From a virus, in the IMG/VR virus record IMGVR_UViG_3300042516_001497, positions 1 to 37,476 of that record: 37,476 nucleotides of DNA, one strand, 5' to 3'. Positions 21,228 through 30,660 of this stretch are shown here, one piece after another. Position numbers and translations under genes: made by a program. Numbering within the stretch: position 1 is the first letter of the stretch; every line of letters begins with the position of its first letter. The notes beneath the pieces are model-generated. The model searched no databases. It saw nothing but the letters and a program-made list of their open reading frames with translations, and was not told where the DNA came from.

Positions 21228-22438
21228 AATCCAAAGAACAACTAAACAGACAGTTGGCTGAGGCTATCGCATTTGTAGATCAAACTCGTTCTGAATACGC
21301 TGGCAAGGGAGTTATGATGCCAGCCGACGTTGAAGCACGATTTGATACTGCAGTGGCTGATATGTTAGATGCCAAGAAGCAACTAGAGACTCTTGCAAAT
21401 GTAGAGTCTGCTCGTTCATTCATCACCGCAGAAGGCGACAATCCTTCCATCATGGGAGGGAAAGGCGACTCACCGAAGACTGAAGACGCTCACGTCCGAG
21501 CCTTCCGACAGTATCTCCGAGGAGACATGTCGGCGATCAAGGAAATAAGAGCTAATCAACAAGTGAATCCGAACGTTCAAGGTGGCTTCCTCGTTCCTAC
21601 TGCTCTAGCGAATGAAATCATTAAGCCGATTGACAACCCGATATTCTTGCGACAGATTGCTAACGTTCAAGCGATCAACGCAAATGTTGCGATTCCTAAG
21701 CAGGTGAATCGTGCAACTGCGTACTGGCAGGGTGAAACCGAGAATGCTATCGCAAGTGCGGTTGCAGTTGGTCAAAGAGAGTTCAGACCGAACCGATGTT
21801 CTGTCAAGACAGCTAACTCACGTTTGTTGATTGAGCAATCAATTATCAATGTAGAGGCTTGGCTCGCAGGCGAACTAGATTACGTCACGAGACTCAAAGA
21901 GGAAGAAGCTGGAATGACCGGAAACGGTACTGGGCAGTGGCTCGGAATCTTCACTGCAAGTGCTGATGGAATCAGTACTGCAAGAGACGTTCAGACTGCT
22001 GGAGCAAGCATTGCTTCTGACGACATTCTGAGCGTGATGATGAACTGTAAAGCAACAGTTCGAAACCGAGCAGTATGGGTTGCTTCTCGGCAGTTCGTTA
22101 CAGCCGTTATGAAGCTGAAAGATACTGCTGGTCAATATATCTTCACCGACGGTGCAGGTGTGGGCAATGCCTTGGCTATCGGCACTCCGATGACGCTCAA
22201 AGGACGTCCTCTTTATGAAAGTGAATCGGCACCTACAGCATTGACTGCAGGAACCTACGCTTGCGTATTCGGAGACTTCCAGTATTACAGGATTTATGAC
22301 TTCATGAATCTTACAATTCAAGTGCTAGATCAAGACCCATACGCTACTGCTGGCGAGGTGGGTTATGTGATGCACAAATACACGGACGGAGCACCAGTGC
22401 TTGAAGAAGCATTTGCTCGTTTGCAGGTGAAACCATAA
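21224..22438 (+). CDS. Major capsid protein, HK97 fold (404 aa)
   Basis: The helical N-terminus (residues 1-90) is the delta or scaffold domain expected to be removed. 'NVQGGFLVPTALANEIIKPIDNPIFLRQIANVQ' begins the mature HK97 fold, followed by the E-loop and spine region ('AYWQGETENAIASAVAVGQREF') and A-domain ('RAVWVASRQFVTAVMKLKD'). The end 'GAPVLEEAFARLQVKP' is typical of this capsid family. Directly follows the protease gene. Confidence 0.93.
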   Translation: MKSKEQLNRQLAEAIAFVDQTRSEYAGKGVMMPADVEARFDTAVADMLDAKKQLETLANVESARSFITAEGDNPSIMGGKGDSPKTEDAHVRAFRQYLRGDMSAIKEIRANQQVNPNVQGGFLVPTALANEIIKPIDNPIFLRQIANVQAINANVAIPKQVNRATAYWQGETENAIASAVAVGQREFRPNRCSVKTANSRLLIEQSIINVEAWLAGELDYVTRLKEEEAGMTGNGTGQWLGIFTASADGISTARDVQTAGASIASDDILSVMMNCKATVRNRAVWVASRQFVTAVMKLKDTAGQYIFTDGAGVGNALAIGTPMTLKGRPLYESESAPTALTAGTYACVFGDFQYYRIYDFMNLTIQVLDQDPYATAGEVGYVMHKYTDGAPVLEEAFARLQVKP

Positions 22439-22439
22439 C

Positions 22440-22895
22440 ATGGCACAATTAAACCAATTCCAAATCGTCACAGTGTTTCCTGATGCGACAGCACCAACAA
22501 CCAAGGCACTGTCTGCTGGCACCACAGATGTTAACAGCAGTGCGATTGATCTGTTGTCGGACATGCAGTTGAACATCATCATTGATCTTGGTGTTGTTAC
22601 CGCAACAGGAACTGGTACATTCCAGCTCCAGCGAAGCGACAACGGAAGCACTTGGACGAACATCACTGGAGCATCGTTTGCGTGGACAGATGCAAACACC
22701 TTGCAGAAGGTGGCATTCGTCGTTTCGCAATGCACTCACAGATACGTGCGGATTGCGATAGACAGAAACACTGCAAATACTGCAATTAGTGGTATTGTCG
22801 CATTGGCTCTGCCGAGAAACCAAGCCGTCACTCAGGTGACAACTGCAAACCAGAATGCCGGACAACCAGTAGTTGTCGCTGGCACATGGGCATAA
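22440..22895 (+). CDS. Probable capsid decoration / beta-sandwich virion protein (151 aa)
   Basis: It starts 1 nt after the capsid stop codon. The sequence is beta-rich and polar: 'LNIIIDLGVVTATGTGTFQLQRSDNGSTWTNITG' and 'HRYVRIAIDRNTANTAISGIVALAL'. This pattern resembles small virion proteins that follow the capsid gene in many phages and can decorate the shell. The base and codon style (GGCACC, low CpG) is closer to the tail-fibre region than to its neighbours. The function is inferred. Confidence 0.65.
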   Translation: MAQLNQFQIVTVFPDATAPTTKALSAGTTDVNSSAIDLLSDMQLNIIIDLGVVTATGTGTFQLQRSDNGSTWTNITGASFAWTDANTLQKVAFVVSQCTHRYVRIAIDRNTANTAISGIVALALPRNQAVTQVTTANQNAGQPVVVAGTWA

Positions 22896-22901
22896 ACTAA
22901 C

Positions 22902-23504
22902 ATGGCATATCTCACTCCTGCTGAACTGTCGGCTTACCTATTGGATAATGGGTTTGTTGAAGAGGAAATCACGACTGCTACGGCAACGAGATTACTAAAC
23001 AGTTCTATACAGGAGTGGGAACGTTTAGTGGGTGTCGTTCCGTTCCTAGCGACATCCACAATGAACACCTTCGACGTACGGGACGTGCAGGCTGATAGGC
23101 GTGGATGGATTCTTGATCTTCCTACTCCTCTCTCTGCCGTTCCTACGCTCGTAACATCTGGCGTAGGCACAAATAACTCAGGCATGACGTTGACTCTATG
23201 GGAGGAATATGAGATGCCTGTCGGCAAGGCTCCTTGGACTCAGATAATCTTTCGCACTAAGCCACAAACACGTTTAGAGATAACTGGTTTATTCGGCTAT
23301 ACGAACTCCGCTGGCATCAATGAACTCGTCAACGAAGCTATCTGTTTAATTGCCTCAGCACAAGTTATTGAGGAAGGTAGTGGTAAGACCGGAGTCATCT
23401 CTCGGTACAAGACGGGAATGATTGAGATTAGCACTCCTGATAATCCTGTTACCGAACTACGCAAACGTGCCGTCAAGATAGCATCTTATTACAGACTTCC
23501 ATAA
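22902..23504 (+). CDS. Head-tail connector (adaptor) protein (200 aa)
   Basis: It follows the capsid block and has the gp6-like adaptor look: 'LTPAELSAYLLDNGFVEEEITTATATRLLNSSIQEWERLVG' (helical N-terminus) and a stranded middle with 'TKPQTRLEITGLFGY', then helices 'ELVNEAICLIASAQVIEEG' and 'TELRKRAVKIASYYRLP'. Such adaptors bind under the portal and take part in closing the head. It overlaps the next gene by one base. Assigned by position and overall pattern. Confidence 0.72.
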   Translation: MAYLTPAELSAYLLDNGFVEEEITTATATRLLNSSIQEWERLVGVVPFLATSTMNTFDVRDVQADRRGWILDLPTPLSAVPTLVTSGVGTNNSGMTLTLWEEYEMPVGKAPWTQIIFRTKPQTRLEITGLFGYTNSAGINELVNEAICLIASAQVIEEGSGKTGVISRYKTGMIEISTPDNPVTELRKRAVKIASYYRLP

Positions 23505-23845
23505 TGGTTCACTTCAAGCCACACGAATTCAGAGTCTTCTCACAATCTGCTCGGATTGATTCTGGAAACGTAGTTGAAGGATTCTCTCCCGACGTTCCCG
23601 GAATCCTGATTAGAGGTTGTGGTCAGCAACTTACTCCTAGTGCCTCTTACGATGTCTTTGGACGAGAGGTGAGCAATGGATTTGCTTTTTACGTTGATCC
23701 TACACAGCTTAACTTATCTACCTTTGAAGTGGGCGGAACGATTGAGTGGAATGGTGTTCTGCACTTGATTGAAAAAGTCCAAACGAATCAGCAAGGAATA
23801 GCCACAGACCATATTGCCATTTATGCCGTACAATCTAGGCACTGA
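23504..23845 (+). CDS. Probable head closure (stopper) protein (113 aa)
   Basis: A small all-beta protein: 'PGILIRGCGQQLTPSASYDVFGREVSNGFAFYVDP' and 'VGGTIEWNGVLHLIEKVQTNQQ'. This length and fold pattern, between the adaptor and tail-completion genes, fit SPP1 gp16/lambda FII-type stoppers. ATG 23504 overlaps the upstream stop by one base. No motif is unique to the family. Confidence 0.62.
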   Translation: MVHFKPHEFRVFSQSARIDSGNVVEGFSPDVPGILIRGCGQQLTPSASYDVFGREVSNGFAFYVDPTQLNLSTFEVGGTIEWNGVLHLIEKVQTNQQGIATDHIAIYAVQSRH

Positions 23846-24288
23846 TGGCACACTACAATCTTCTTTTTAATCAAATTGCTACTCATGTAAAATCGGCATG
23901 GAACGCAACCACGATCACTCCCGGACGATCAAATAAACCATTACCTCAGTTGCCTCGTGCAGTCATTGCTTTAGAATCTTGCTCTAGAGAGTTTGCAGGG
24001 AGAAGTGTTGAGCAGACTTGGACGTGGACGATAGCAGGACAGTTTCCGATGCCAGCGATAAATGGTCTTGATCCTCAAGAACTTATGTCACAGAAAGCAG
24101 AAGCATTAATTGATCTACTTACGCCATTTAGCGAGAATAGTGGCTCTCTTCCCGTCTCTCCTTCCCCATTCGGAACTGTGGGATATTCGCCACAAGTCAC
24201 TGAATGGACTCCTGTTCCGCTGGATGACGAAGACAATGCCGTCGCAATCACAATGTCATTTACCGTGAGGACAACTGTATGGCAGTGA
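23845..24288 (+). CDS. Probable tail terminator protein (147 aa)
   Basis: Order and size match tail terminators that cap the tail tube: an N-terminal helix ('YNLLFNQIATHVKSAWNA'), then strands with 'TWTWTIAGQFPMPAINGLDPQELMSQKAEALIDLLTPF' and a last strand 'AITMSFTVRTTVWQ'. It overlaps the next gene by 10 nt. The assignment could be exchanged with the next gene (tail completion). Confidence 0.6.
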   Translation: MAHYNLLFNQIATHVKSAWNATTITPGRSNKPLPQLPRAVIALESCSREFAGRSVEQTWTWTIAGQFPMPAINGLDPQELMSQKAEALIDLLTPFSENSGSLPVSPSPFGTVGYSPQVTEWTPVPLDDEDNAVAITMSFTVRTTVWQ

Positions 24289-24842
24289 AGAGAACCGAGA
24301 CTCAGTCGTACCTTGCCTTAATCAAGAAGTTCAAGATGATTAACGCAAACATGGACGAAGGAGCCGAAATGATTCGCCAGAATATCTTCAACGACTTGAA
24401 AGAGTTTACTGAGGGAGCACAACCACAAGGTAAGGCTCGTCTGAATTGGTTAGCTCGTTTAGGGCATCCATACGGTAGAGGTGCAAGTGCTTCTGAGTCA
24501 ACTCCTTACGGACGTAAACGAGGTTCTTCAAAGTACAAGAGAGGAGCAAGAGCAGGGAAATATAAAGGACAGGCACCTCGGCTTCCTATCGGAAACATCA
24601 GCGGAGACCTTCAGCGATCAAAGTTCGTGAAGAAAGAGAAACGTATCAGTAGCTACTACATCACGGCTGGATTCGACAGTTCAGCGAAAGGTGCATTATT
24701 TGCAGTCATGCCCGGAGGAACCAAGAAGATGGTAGGAAGAGATTTGTGGGGCAAAGGAGAAAAAGGTGCACTTGGAAAACGTGTCAGAATGTATCGTAAG
24801 GCATTCAGAGACCAGTTCATTAAATGGAACTTTTTGCCATAG
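24279..24842 (+). CDS. Tail completion / HK97 gp10-like protein (187 aa)
   Basis: A very basic protein: 'YGRKRGSSKYKRGARAGK' in the middle and basic ends. The N-terminal helix 'LIKKFKMINANMDEGAEMIRQNIFNDLKEF' and the 'PYGRGASASESTPYGRKRG' loop fit HK97-gp10-type minor tail proteins that sit at the head-tail joint. Position between terminator and tail tube agrees. Confidence 0.6.
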   Translation: MAVKRTETQSYLALIKKFKMINANMDEGAEMIRQNIFNDLKEFTEGAQPQGKARLNWLARLGHPYGRGASASESTPYGRKRGSSKYKRGARAGKYKGQAPRLPIGNISGDLQRSKFVKKEKRISSYYITAGFDSSAKGALFAVMPGGTKKMVGRDLWGKGEKGALGKRVRMYRKAFRDQFIKWNFLP

Positions 24843-24853
24843 GATAGATAAAT

Positions 24854-25615
24854 ATGAAATACGCAGGTGATTTAACTGTTTACACTCTCGGTGGCACGGC
24901 TTACTTGGCTGACTTCACCAACGTGAGTTTCAAAGTTTCTAACAAGACAGAAGAAGGCAAAGGAGGAGCCGACAGACACTCTACCGCAGTACCAGTCAAA
25001 CGAAGTTTCGAGGCTCGCACGGAAATCATGAGAACTGTAACGGGAGTCAGGCAGACTGCTCTTACGCTCTCTCTTGCCTCTGTAGGAGCAACACCTTACT
25101 TGGCTAAGGTTCGTTCCCTTACGATCAATGTCAATACAACTCAACAAGAATGTTCTGGTCGTGCAGACGAGTTTGAAACTTATCAGGCTACGGGAACGAA
25201 GATCACGGGAAGCGGAACGATGCAGATTGCTGATGCAGATACTTCTACTATCATGGAAGTAGCGAATGGCTCACTCGCTGGATTATCTACTACGATGTCT
25301 ATTACTGCCGGAGGGATGACTTTAGTGTTCCCTTGCGTCATCACGAGTGCGGACTTGAAGGTTGAGCGAGACAACTTGATTCTGGTTGACTTTGATTGGG
25401 AGCAGAGAGGAGCACCTACTACAATGACTGGCAACACGTTGCTGACACTTGTGGCTACCGGAACTACTCTCGTGCAAATCATCAGTACTATTACAACCTA
25501 TGGAACGTTGACTGGAAGCACAAGCATCGAAAGTGCTACTATTACAATTCCAGAGAGTGGTTTGATAACAGAGCAGTACAACTTCAAAGGTTTGGGTACT
25601 CTGGTCAAGTCATAA
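24854..25615 (+). CDS. Major tail (tube) protein (253 aa)
   Basis: A beta-rich protein with many T, S and G residues: 'TVYTLGGTAYLADFTNVSFKVSNKTEEGKGG', 'SLASVGATPYLAKVRSLTINVNT', and a C-terminal part 'TLTGSTSIESATITIPESGLI'. Size and place (before the tail chaperone and tape measure) are those of tail tube subunits. The internal pattern with 'RDNLILVDFDWEQRGAPTTM' is typical of non-contractile tube proteins. Confidence 0.77.
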   Translation: MKYAGDLTVYTLGGTAYLADFTNVSFKVSNKTEEGKGGADRHSTAVPVKRSFEARTEIMRTVTGVRQTALTLSLASVGATPYLAKVRSLTINVNTTQQECSGRADEFETYQATGTKITGSGTMQIADADTSTIMEVANGSLAGLSTTMSITAGGMTLVFPCVITSADLKVERDNLILVDFDWEQRGAPTTMTGNTLLTLVATGTTLVQIISTITTYGTLTGSTSIESATITIPESGLITEQYNFKGLGTLVKS

Positions 25616-25626
25616 GGAGAAGATCA

Positions 25627-25749
25627 ATGGCAAAGAAAGAACCACAAGTTGAAGGAGGATTTCGTCCTCATCAGTGCGAAGAATCGAAGGAACCAGTCAA
25701 ACCAGTTACACCAGTTGAAGAAGCTGATGCACAAGAAGGACACGCATGA
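25627..25749 (+). CDS. Small acidic proline-rich protein (40 aa)
   Basis: ATG 25627 has AAGGAGA upstream, and the TGA stop overlaps the chaperone start (ATGA). The product, MAKKEPQVEGGFRPHQCEES onward, is disordered in style, with 'VKPVTPVEEADAQEGHA' at the end. It may be a tail-assembly accessory peptide. Good ribosome site and coupling support translation. Confidence 0.65.
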   Translation: MAKKEPQVEGGFRPHQCEESKEPVKPVTPVEEADAQEGHA

Positions 25750-26162
25750 TAGGAGACTTAGTCAACAAGATTCTGCAAGAGTCTGCTCCACCTTCCGATG
25801 TCGCTGAAGTCAAGATTATAGAAGGAGTCACAGCTCGGTTCCGAATCTTGGTAGACATGGAAGAACGAACGAAGACCGAAGAGCAGGCTCTCTTATGGGC
25901 TAGGGATTATCAAAAAGTAGTGCAGGGAGGCAGATGCCTTCCTGCATGGAAAGACGTTGCTACGGATAATCTGGGCATTCTTGCTCAAGTTAAGATGTTG
26001 TCGCTACTTGCGATGGATGAGGATTTCCAGTCAGAACTAGCGTGGCTAACGATTGCTAAGAAGGCTTGTCCTATCTTTGCAGGAGTAGTCCGAGCGTTAG
26101 ATGAACTCGCTAGCAACAAGACTAGCGATTATGCCGTTTACGTCGAACAAAAAAAAGACTAG
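25746..26162 (+). CDS. Tail assembly chaperone, G-like protein (138 aa)
   Basis: It sits directly before the tape measure, where lambda gpG homologues lie. Helical, with 'ERTKTEEQALLWARDYQKVV' and 'AWLTIAKKACPIFAGVVRALDELASNK'. It ends in 'YVEQKKD', encoded by a run of eight A residues that is a slippery site. Frame 0 stops at 26160-26162, while a -1 slip adds a 55-residue T domain. G-type proteins bind the tape measure during tail assembly. Confidence 0.77.
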   Translation: MIGDLVNKILQESAPPSDVAEVKIIEGVTARFRILVDMEERTKTEEQALLWARDYQKVVQGGRCLPAWKDVATDNLGILAQVKMLSLLAMDEDFQSELAWLTIAKKACPIFAGVVRALDELASNKTSDYAVYVEQKKD

Positions 26163-26323
26163 AGCAAGATCAAGATTATGCCGTGAAGTGTCGTGTGGCG
26201 ATAGACGTTTACGGTGAGTGGTTTGATGACTTGCCACCAATCAAGCAATACAGAGTCTTGCAGATTATTGCTCTAAACGAAGTCTGCCCACAACCAGCTA
26301 GGCAAGTCATAATGGTTGGGTAG
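26150..26323 (+). other. -1 programmed frameshift site and T-domain extension of tail chaperone
   Basis: Zero-frame codons CAA-AAA-AAA-GAC contain the slippery heptamer A-AAA-AAA at 26150-26156. A -1 slip continues at AGA (26156) with 'RLEQDQDYAVKCRVAIDVYG' and stays open for 55 codons to TAG 26321-26323, ten bases before the tape measure start. The G-T fusion would be 192 residues. The region has no good start of its own, which favours frameshifting. Confidence 0.82.
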
Positions 26324-26332
26324 GAGTGAATT

Positions 26333-28306
26333 ATGGCAAGCGTAGTCGTAGAGAAAGTTATTACCGAGTACATACTTAACGCCGATAGGTATAAGGCAGG
26401 AGCAGATCAAGTTCTTAGTGCTGGTAAGAAACTCGTTGCCAATGCTGGAAAGGTTAACGATACGCTCGGCAAAGGAGTAAATGCAGTCAAGGGACTGGCA
26501 ATCGGTGCGACTGTTGCATCGTTACCGATGATTGGTCTCGCAAAGACTGCATTAGACTCCGCAGTTGCCTACGAGACGCTTCAACTTTCGTTGAATGCCA
26601 TTACCAATAGTGCTCAGAGAACAGGACAGATTCTATCATTCGTTCAGAAGCTGGCATTACCTTCTATTTATACACAGGCTCAACTCGGAGAAGCATCCAA
26701 GACGCTTGAAGCATTCGGTTTAACGACTGAAAGGTTCCTGCCGATAGCCGAGAAACTAGGCACTGTCTTCGGAGGCTCTGAAGAGTCTTTGACCTCATTC
26801 ATTGGAGCACTCGGCTACTTAAAGAATCAGCGATTCGGAGAAGCGTTTGAGTCACTTGCACGAGGTGGCATCTCTCGTCAAGCACTCATGGGAGAAGGAC
26901 TGAAGTTCGATAAGGGAGGCAGTTATCTCGGCAGTGTGGATCAAGCACTAACTGCTGTAGAGAAACTCGTGAATCAGAAGTTCGGGAAACTCTCTGAAGA
27001 GATGGCGAAAGGTGCAGGTGCTGGGCTTGCTTCATTCCAAGACGCATGGAACATTGCTATGATTAAGATAGGAGGAGTCATGCTGAAGTACGTGATTCCA
27101 ATCGTTACTCAGTTAGCAAATGCACTTAATAATCTCTCCTCTTCTGGAATCTTAGAGCGTCTAACGGCTGGATTGATGGAAATGTTCAACACCAAGAATA
27201 TTGGCGATCAGTTGATTAGCGTCATAGCAGGAATGATTGCTGGCTTAGAGCAAATCCCTAAGTTTGTGAAGGACGTATCAACGATGTTTGTTACTGCTTT
27301 TACGAACATGAAGATTGTTGTTTCCGTAGTTGGTGGTGTTCTCGCTGGCATCTTCTTAACGTCGCATATCGTTAACGGCATTAAGTTTGCCACTGGTGCA
27401 GTCGTTGGCTTGTATAGAGCAATGGTGAGTGCCGGAACTGCAACGGCTATCTTTCAGTTGATCCTTACGGGAGGACTCTCGGCACTTAAAGAGTTCGCAG
27501 TAACATTGCCCGGAATCGCAGTAGCACTTACTGCAGGAATGGGAATCAACTACGCATTAGACAAGATGTCAGAAGGCGTACAGGAACTCGGCAACTTGCC
27601 AAGTGTCGAAGAGTTTAGTAGACGTCAGCAAGAAATAGAGAAGATGATGAGAGGAGGCGTAGGAGCCACTGCACCAGCCGTTGCTGGAGCAGGTGGAACT
27701 CCTGCTTCGACTTCCACAGGGATTAAGGAACTTCATGATGCTCAACTTCAAGCAAACTTGCGAGTAAATGCTTCAGAAAAAGAAGTAGCACGAAAACAAA
27801 GGTTATATAATCAAGCATTCGCAGATGCTAAGTTGTATCCTGATCGTGAAGAACTGCAAGGGAAATTAGAAGAGGCTCATAAACTTTTAATGGTTGCAAA
27901 GAAGGACTTAGCTGACGCTAAAGAGCAACGATTGAAGGCGGATCAAGCAGTTAGAGACTTCAAGCCGACAACGGGAGCAGGAGAAGCAGGAGGAGCACTC
28001 TCAGAGGCAGGACAAGCGGACGCTGGCGGATTCCGAGACTCGTTGATGAAGATTGCTACAGCAAGCAGAGAGACGGCAGACAACACTAAAAAGCAACTGG
28101 ACATCAATAATAAAGTTCTTGGCGGAGGCACGCTGGCATCTCGTGGACTCAGTAGGCAAGAGATGGCGGACATGGCAGGAAGCCGACGATCAGGGACGAA
28201 AGAGATAAAGTCTATTCTCGTGGAACTCGGCTATGCTATTGAGCGGAATATGTCTCGAAACACAGCGACAGCATTCGGTAATCAGGTTAGCAGGAGAGAA
28301 GTCTAG
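26333..28306 (+). CDS. Tape measure protein (657 aa)
   Basis: A long helical protein with hydrophobic segments ('VKGLAIGATVASLPMIGLAK' near the start, 'IVVSVVGGVLAGIFLTSHIV' near the middle) and a coiled-coil C-terminal third ('ASEKEVARKQRLYNQAFADA', 'DLADAKEQRLKADQAVRDFK'). It has GGAG eight bases before ATG 26333. At 657 residues it is short; the usual relation between tape measure length and tail length points to a tail of about 100 nm. The C-terminus is coupled to the next gene. Confidence 0.88.
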   Translation: MASVVVEKVITEYILNADRYKAGADQVLSAGKKLVANAGKVNDTLGKGVNAVKGLAIGATVASLPMIGLAKTALDSAVAYETLQLSLNAITNSAQRTGQILSFVQKLALPSIYTQAQLGEASKTLEAFGLTTERFLPIAEKLGTVFGGSEESLTSFIGALGYLKNQRFGEAFESLARGGISRQALMGEGLKFDKGGSYLGSVDQALTAVEKLVNQKFGKLSEEMAKGAGAGLASFQDAWNIAMIKIGGVMLKYVIPIVTQLANALNNLSSSGILERLTAGLMEMFNTKNIGDQLISVIAGMIAGLEQIPKFVKDVSTMFVTAFTNMKIVVSVVGGVLAGIFLTSHIVNGIKFATGAVVGLYRAMVSAGTATAIFQLILTGGLSALKEFAVTLPGIAVALTAGMGINYALDKMSEGVQELGNLPSVEEFSRRQQEIEKMMRGGVGATAPAVAGAGGTPASTSTGIKELHDAQLQANLRVNASEKEVARKQRLYNQAFADAKLYPDREELQGKLEEAHKLLMVAKKDLADAKEQRLKADQAVRDFKPTTGAGEAGGALSEAGQADAGGFRDSLMKIATASRETADNTKKQLDINNKVLGGGTLASRGLSRQEMADMAGSRRSGTKEIKSILVELGYAIERNMSRNTATAFGNQVSRREV

Positions 28307-30660
28307 TGCCTCGTCCTGAGTTCGATTTTACTATTGATGGCGATCAATGGCGACAGAGTGCCGACAGAATCGGATTCTGCGTAGGCGGAGACGACTTTAA
28401 TACAGGACAGTTCTTTTCTGATACTTACATTGACCCGATTACGAGCACGCTCATGCTTCGTCCTCGGTGCTTCTATACTGCTTGGTACACAAGCAATACT
28501 GCTCCGTACGACAAGTTGGGCTTAACCTCATTCGGATTGTCTGCTCCTTGGAAGGAAGTTGATCTTACGGGAGTAGGCGGAAGTAAGTACTTGCAGGCTC
28601 CAACAAGTGCGAAAGGTGTAGGTGTTTTAACGACGAGTTCGTATAGTAAAAACACTGGCTTCTACGTTTCCTTCTTTGGCTACTCTGAAGGCAGTAGAAC
28701 GATTGTCGCAGAGTTTGGCTGGAACTCTTCAGCAACTCTTTCGGGAGGAACTGGTTGCAGGCTCTACTCCGATGGATTACTAGAGGTATGGCGGAATGGA
28801 GTAAAGATAGAAGAGGGACAAGTGAGTGGCTCGAAAGGTTCTGCGAGCAATCAGAATGCTCTCATTGAACTTGCGATGATACCTTGCAGGCACAGGGAAC
28901 TGTTGATTATTTCGAGTGCTGGCAATGGTGTTCGTGCAGTGATGGAGGACATCTTAGAAACTGATGCCTCGCCGACGATCACTCCCGCCACTAAGTTCTG
29001 GGTTATGATGCCCGGAACAGTTCTCTTTCAGGTTGCTCCTTTGAAGTTTGCGACCAGTGGTTATGCTTGTTCCGAACTGATTGATCTTGCTGAAGCACCA
29101 CCGACGACAGCGACGCTCGAAACCTATAGCAATCCTGCTTGGGCTACTCCGAATACGGCACGAGTTTATGGCGATCAGTCTTATCGGACAGGCAACACAG
29201 ACGCAGTTGTTACATCACTGACACTCGCAGACGGCACAACATCATTCGTCCCCGATGGAGTCAACATTCAACTGCGAGTAAAGGCGACATTGACTGGTAA
29301 CGGATTCAGCACTCCTGTTGTTTATGGGATCAATGGAGGTTACGAAAGGTTAACTGCAAATACAGATGACAGCGAAGTAGCGAATCTTGATCCTGCTTGG
29401 CAACGAATGTCTTTCGACGTTCCGGAAACCGGAGGAAGCACGATCAGTTGGGACATGTTTAACCCTGCTCGGTGCGGAATCGTAGGACTTTATGCTCACG
29501 CAAATAAACCTACGCTGGCATATCTCGGAGACACAATCTTCCACGAGGGAATGAGCGAGCCTGTAGAGTACGTTGAGGGAACGAATCCTGATAATGATAG
29601 GATTACTCTCAAGTCACAGCCACACATCACTCAACTCCTCAAAGATTACTGCTTCAGAGAGAGAATGGTGTTCGACGGAATGCTTATTTGTCACGCTTCG
29701 CAAGATTGCATAGTCCGTAGGCTCGTGCACTTGGTTGGCGGAAGTGACTTCGACTTGAACCTTGAGACGTCTACGATTCGTGCCGGAGAAATAGCTCCAG
29801 CAGTGTGCGGAGATTTTAATGAGGTAGCCGATATTGGCGAGAATGCTTGGGACTATCTGTGCCGTGTGATGCAGGATTACCTCGGTGGATGGTGGTACGG
29901 AGAGGTGCCTGTCGTAGACACCGGAGCACCCAATACACAAATCAAATTTACAACTAAGTCGCCTGCCACGATCAACGGAGGAGCAGTCAAGTATGTTTGG
30001 TATGCAACCATAGATGATGCCATTACTGCTGGCATCTCCTCCTCTGATGCTTGGAGGCACGTTTACAGGCAACATCGTTGGCACTACATTAAACCAGAAG
30101 CAAATGAGATTGTCGTGACAGGATTTGATTCACGAATTCAGAAACCAGTCCAGACGATCAAGTCAGACTTCGCTTCGATTGATCCTTCTCTGGCTCCTTC
30201 ATTACGTCCATCGAATTGGTTAGGGCAAGTCAAACGATTGGCTCTGATTAACAAGGGAATAGCATCTCAAGACTTAGCAGACAGTGGTGCTCAGATTCTT
30301 TACGACAGATGCACTCCTTACCGAGAAATCAGAGAGATAGAAGTCGAACTTCCTATCATAAATGATGCTACTGGTTTGCCTGTATGGGTAACAGATAAAG
30401 TGACTCTCGGTGACGCTGGAGATTTCATTGTCGTTAGTATTTCAGGTGCTGTTGAAAAAGACCCAGATGGTGCGGATCAATGGATGTGGCGACCATGTAC
30501 TTACGTTCTCGCCAACATTGTCGGCTATAGCAATAGCAGTAAATTCGACGATATAGTTGCGTTCAGCACCATGAACGGAATCCGTAACACGCTGGCTCGG
30601 AGAGGATTCGTGGAAGGATCAATCACCAGACTTCCGATTTATACTCGCAACGTTCTTTAG
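28306..30660 (+). CDS. Tail-tip / distal tail structural protein (784 aa)
   Basis: GTG 28306 overlaps the tape measure stop by one base and has AGGAG upstream. The N-terminal 250 residues are beta-rich and glycine-rich; the middle has 'FRERMVFDGMLICHASQDCIVRRLVHLVGG' and 'WDYLCRVMQDYLGGWWYGE', and the end is an alpha/beta region with 'QILYDRCTPYREIREIEVELP'. Position directly after the tape measure indicates a distal tail or hub protein; the exact role is not recognised. Confidence 0.65.
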   Translation: MPRPEFDFTIDGDQWRQSADRIGFCVGGDDFNTGQFFSDTYIDPITSTLMLRPRCFYTAWYTSNTAPYDKLGLTSFGLSAPWKEVDLTGVGGSKYLQAPTSAKGVGVLTTSSYSKNTGFYVSFFGYSEGSRTIVAEFGWNSSATLSGGTGCRLYSDGLLEVWRNGVKIEEGQVSGSKGSASNQNALIELAMIPCRHRELLIISSAGNGVRAVMEDILETDASPTITPATKFWVMMPGTVLFQVAPLKFATSGYACSELIDLAEAPPTTATLETYSNPAWATPNTARVYGDQSYRTGNTDAVVTSLTLADGTTSFVPDGVNIQLRVKATLTGNGFSTPVVYGINGGYERLTANTDDSEVANLDPAWQRMSFDVPETGGSTISWDMFNPARCGIVGLYAHANKPTLAYLGDTIFHEGMSEPVEYVEGTNPDNDRITLKSQPHITQLLKDYCFRERMVFDGMLICHASQDCIVRRLVHLVGGSDFDLNLETSTIRAGEIAPAVCGDFNEVADIGENAWDYLCRVMQDYLGGWWYGEVPVVDTGAPNTQIKFTTKSPATINGGAVKYVWYATIDDAITAGISSSDAWRHVYRQHRWHYIKPEANEIVVTGFDSRIQKPVQTIKSDFASIDPSLAPSLRPSNWLGQVKRLALINKGIASQDLADSGAQILYDRCTPYREIREIEVELPIINDATGLPVWVTDKVTLGDAGDFIVVSISGAVEKDPDGADQWMWRPCTYVLANIVGYSNSSKFDDIVAFSTMNGIRNTLARRGFVEGSITRLPIYTRNVL

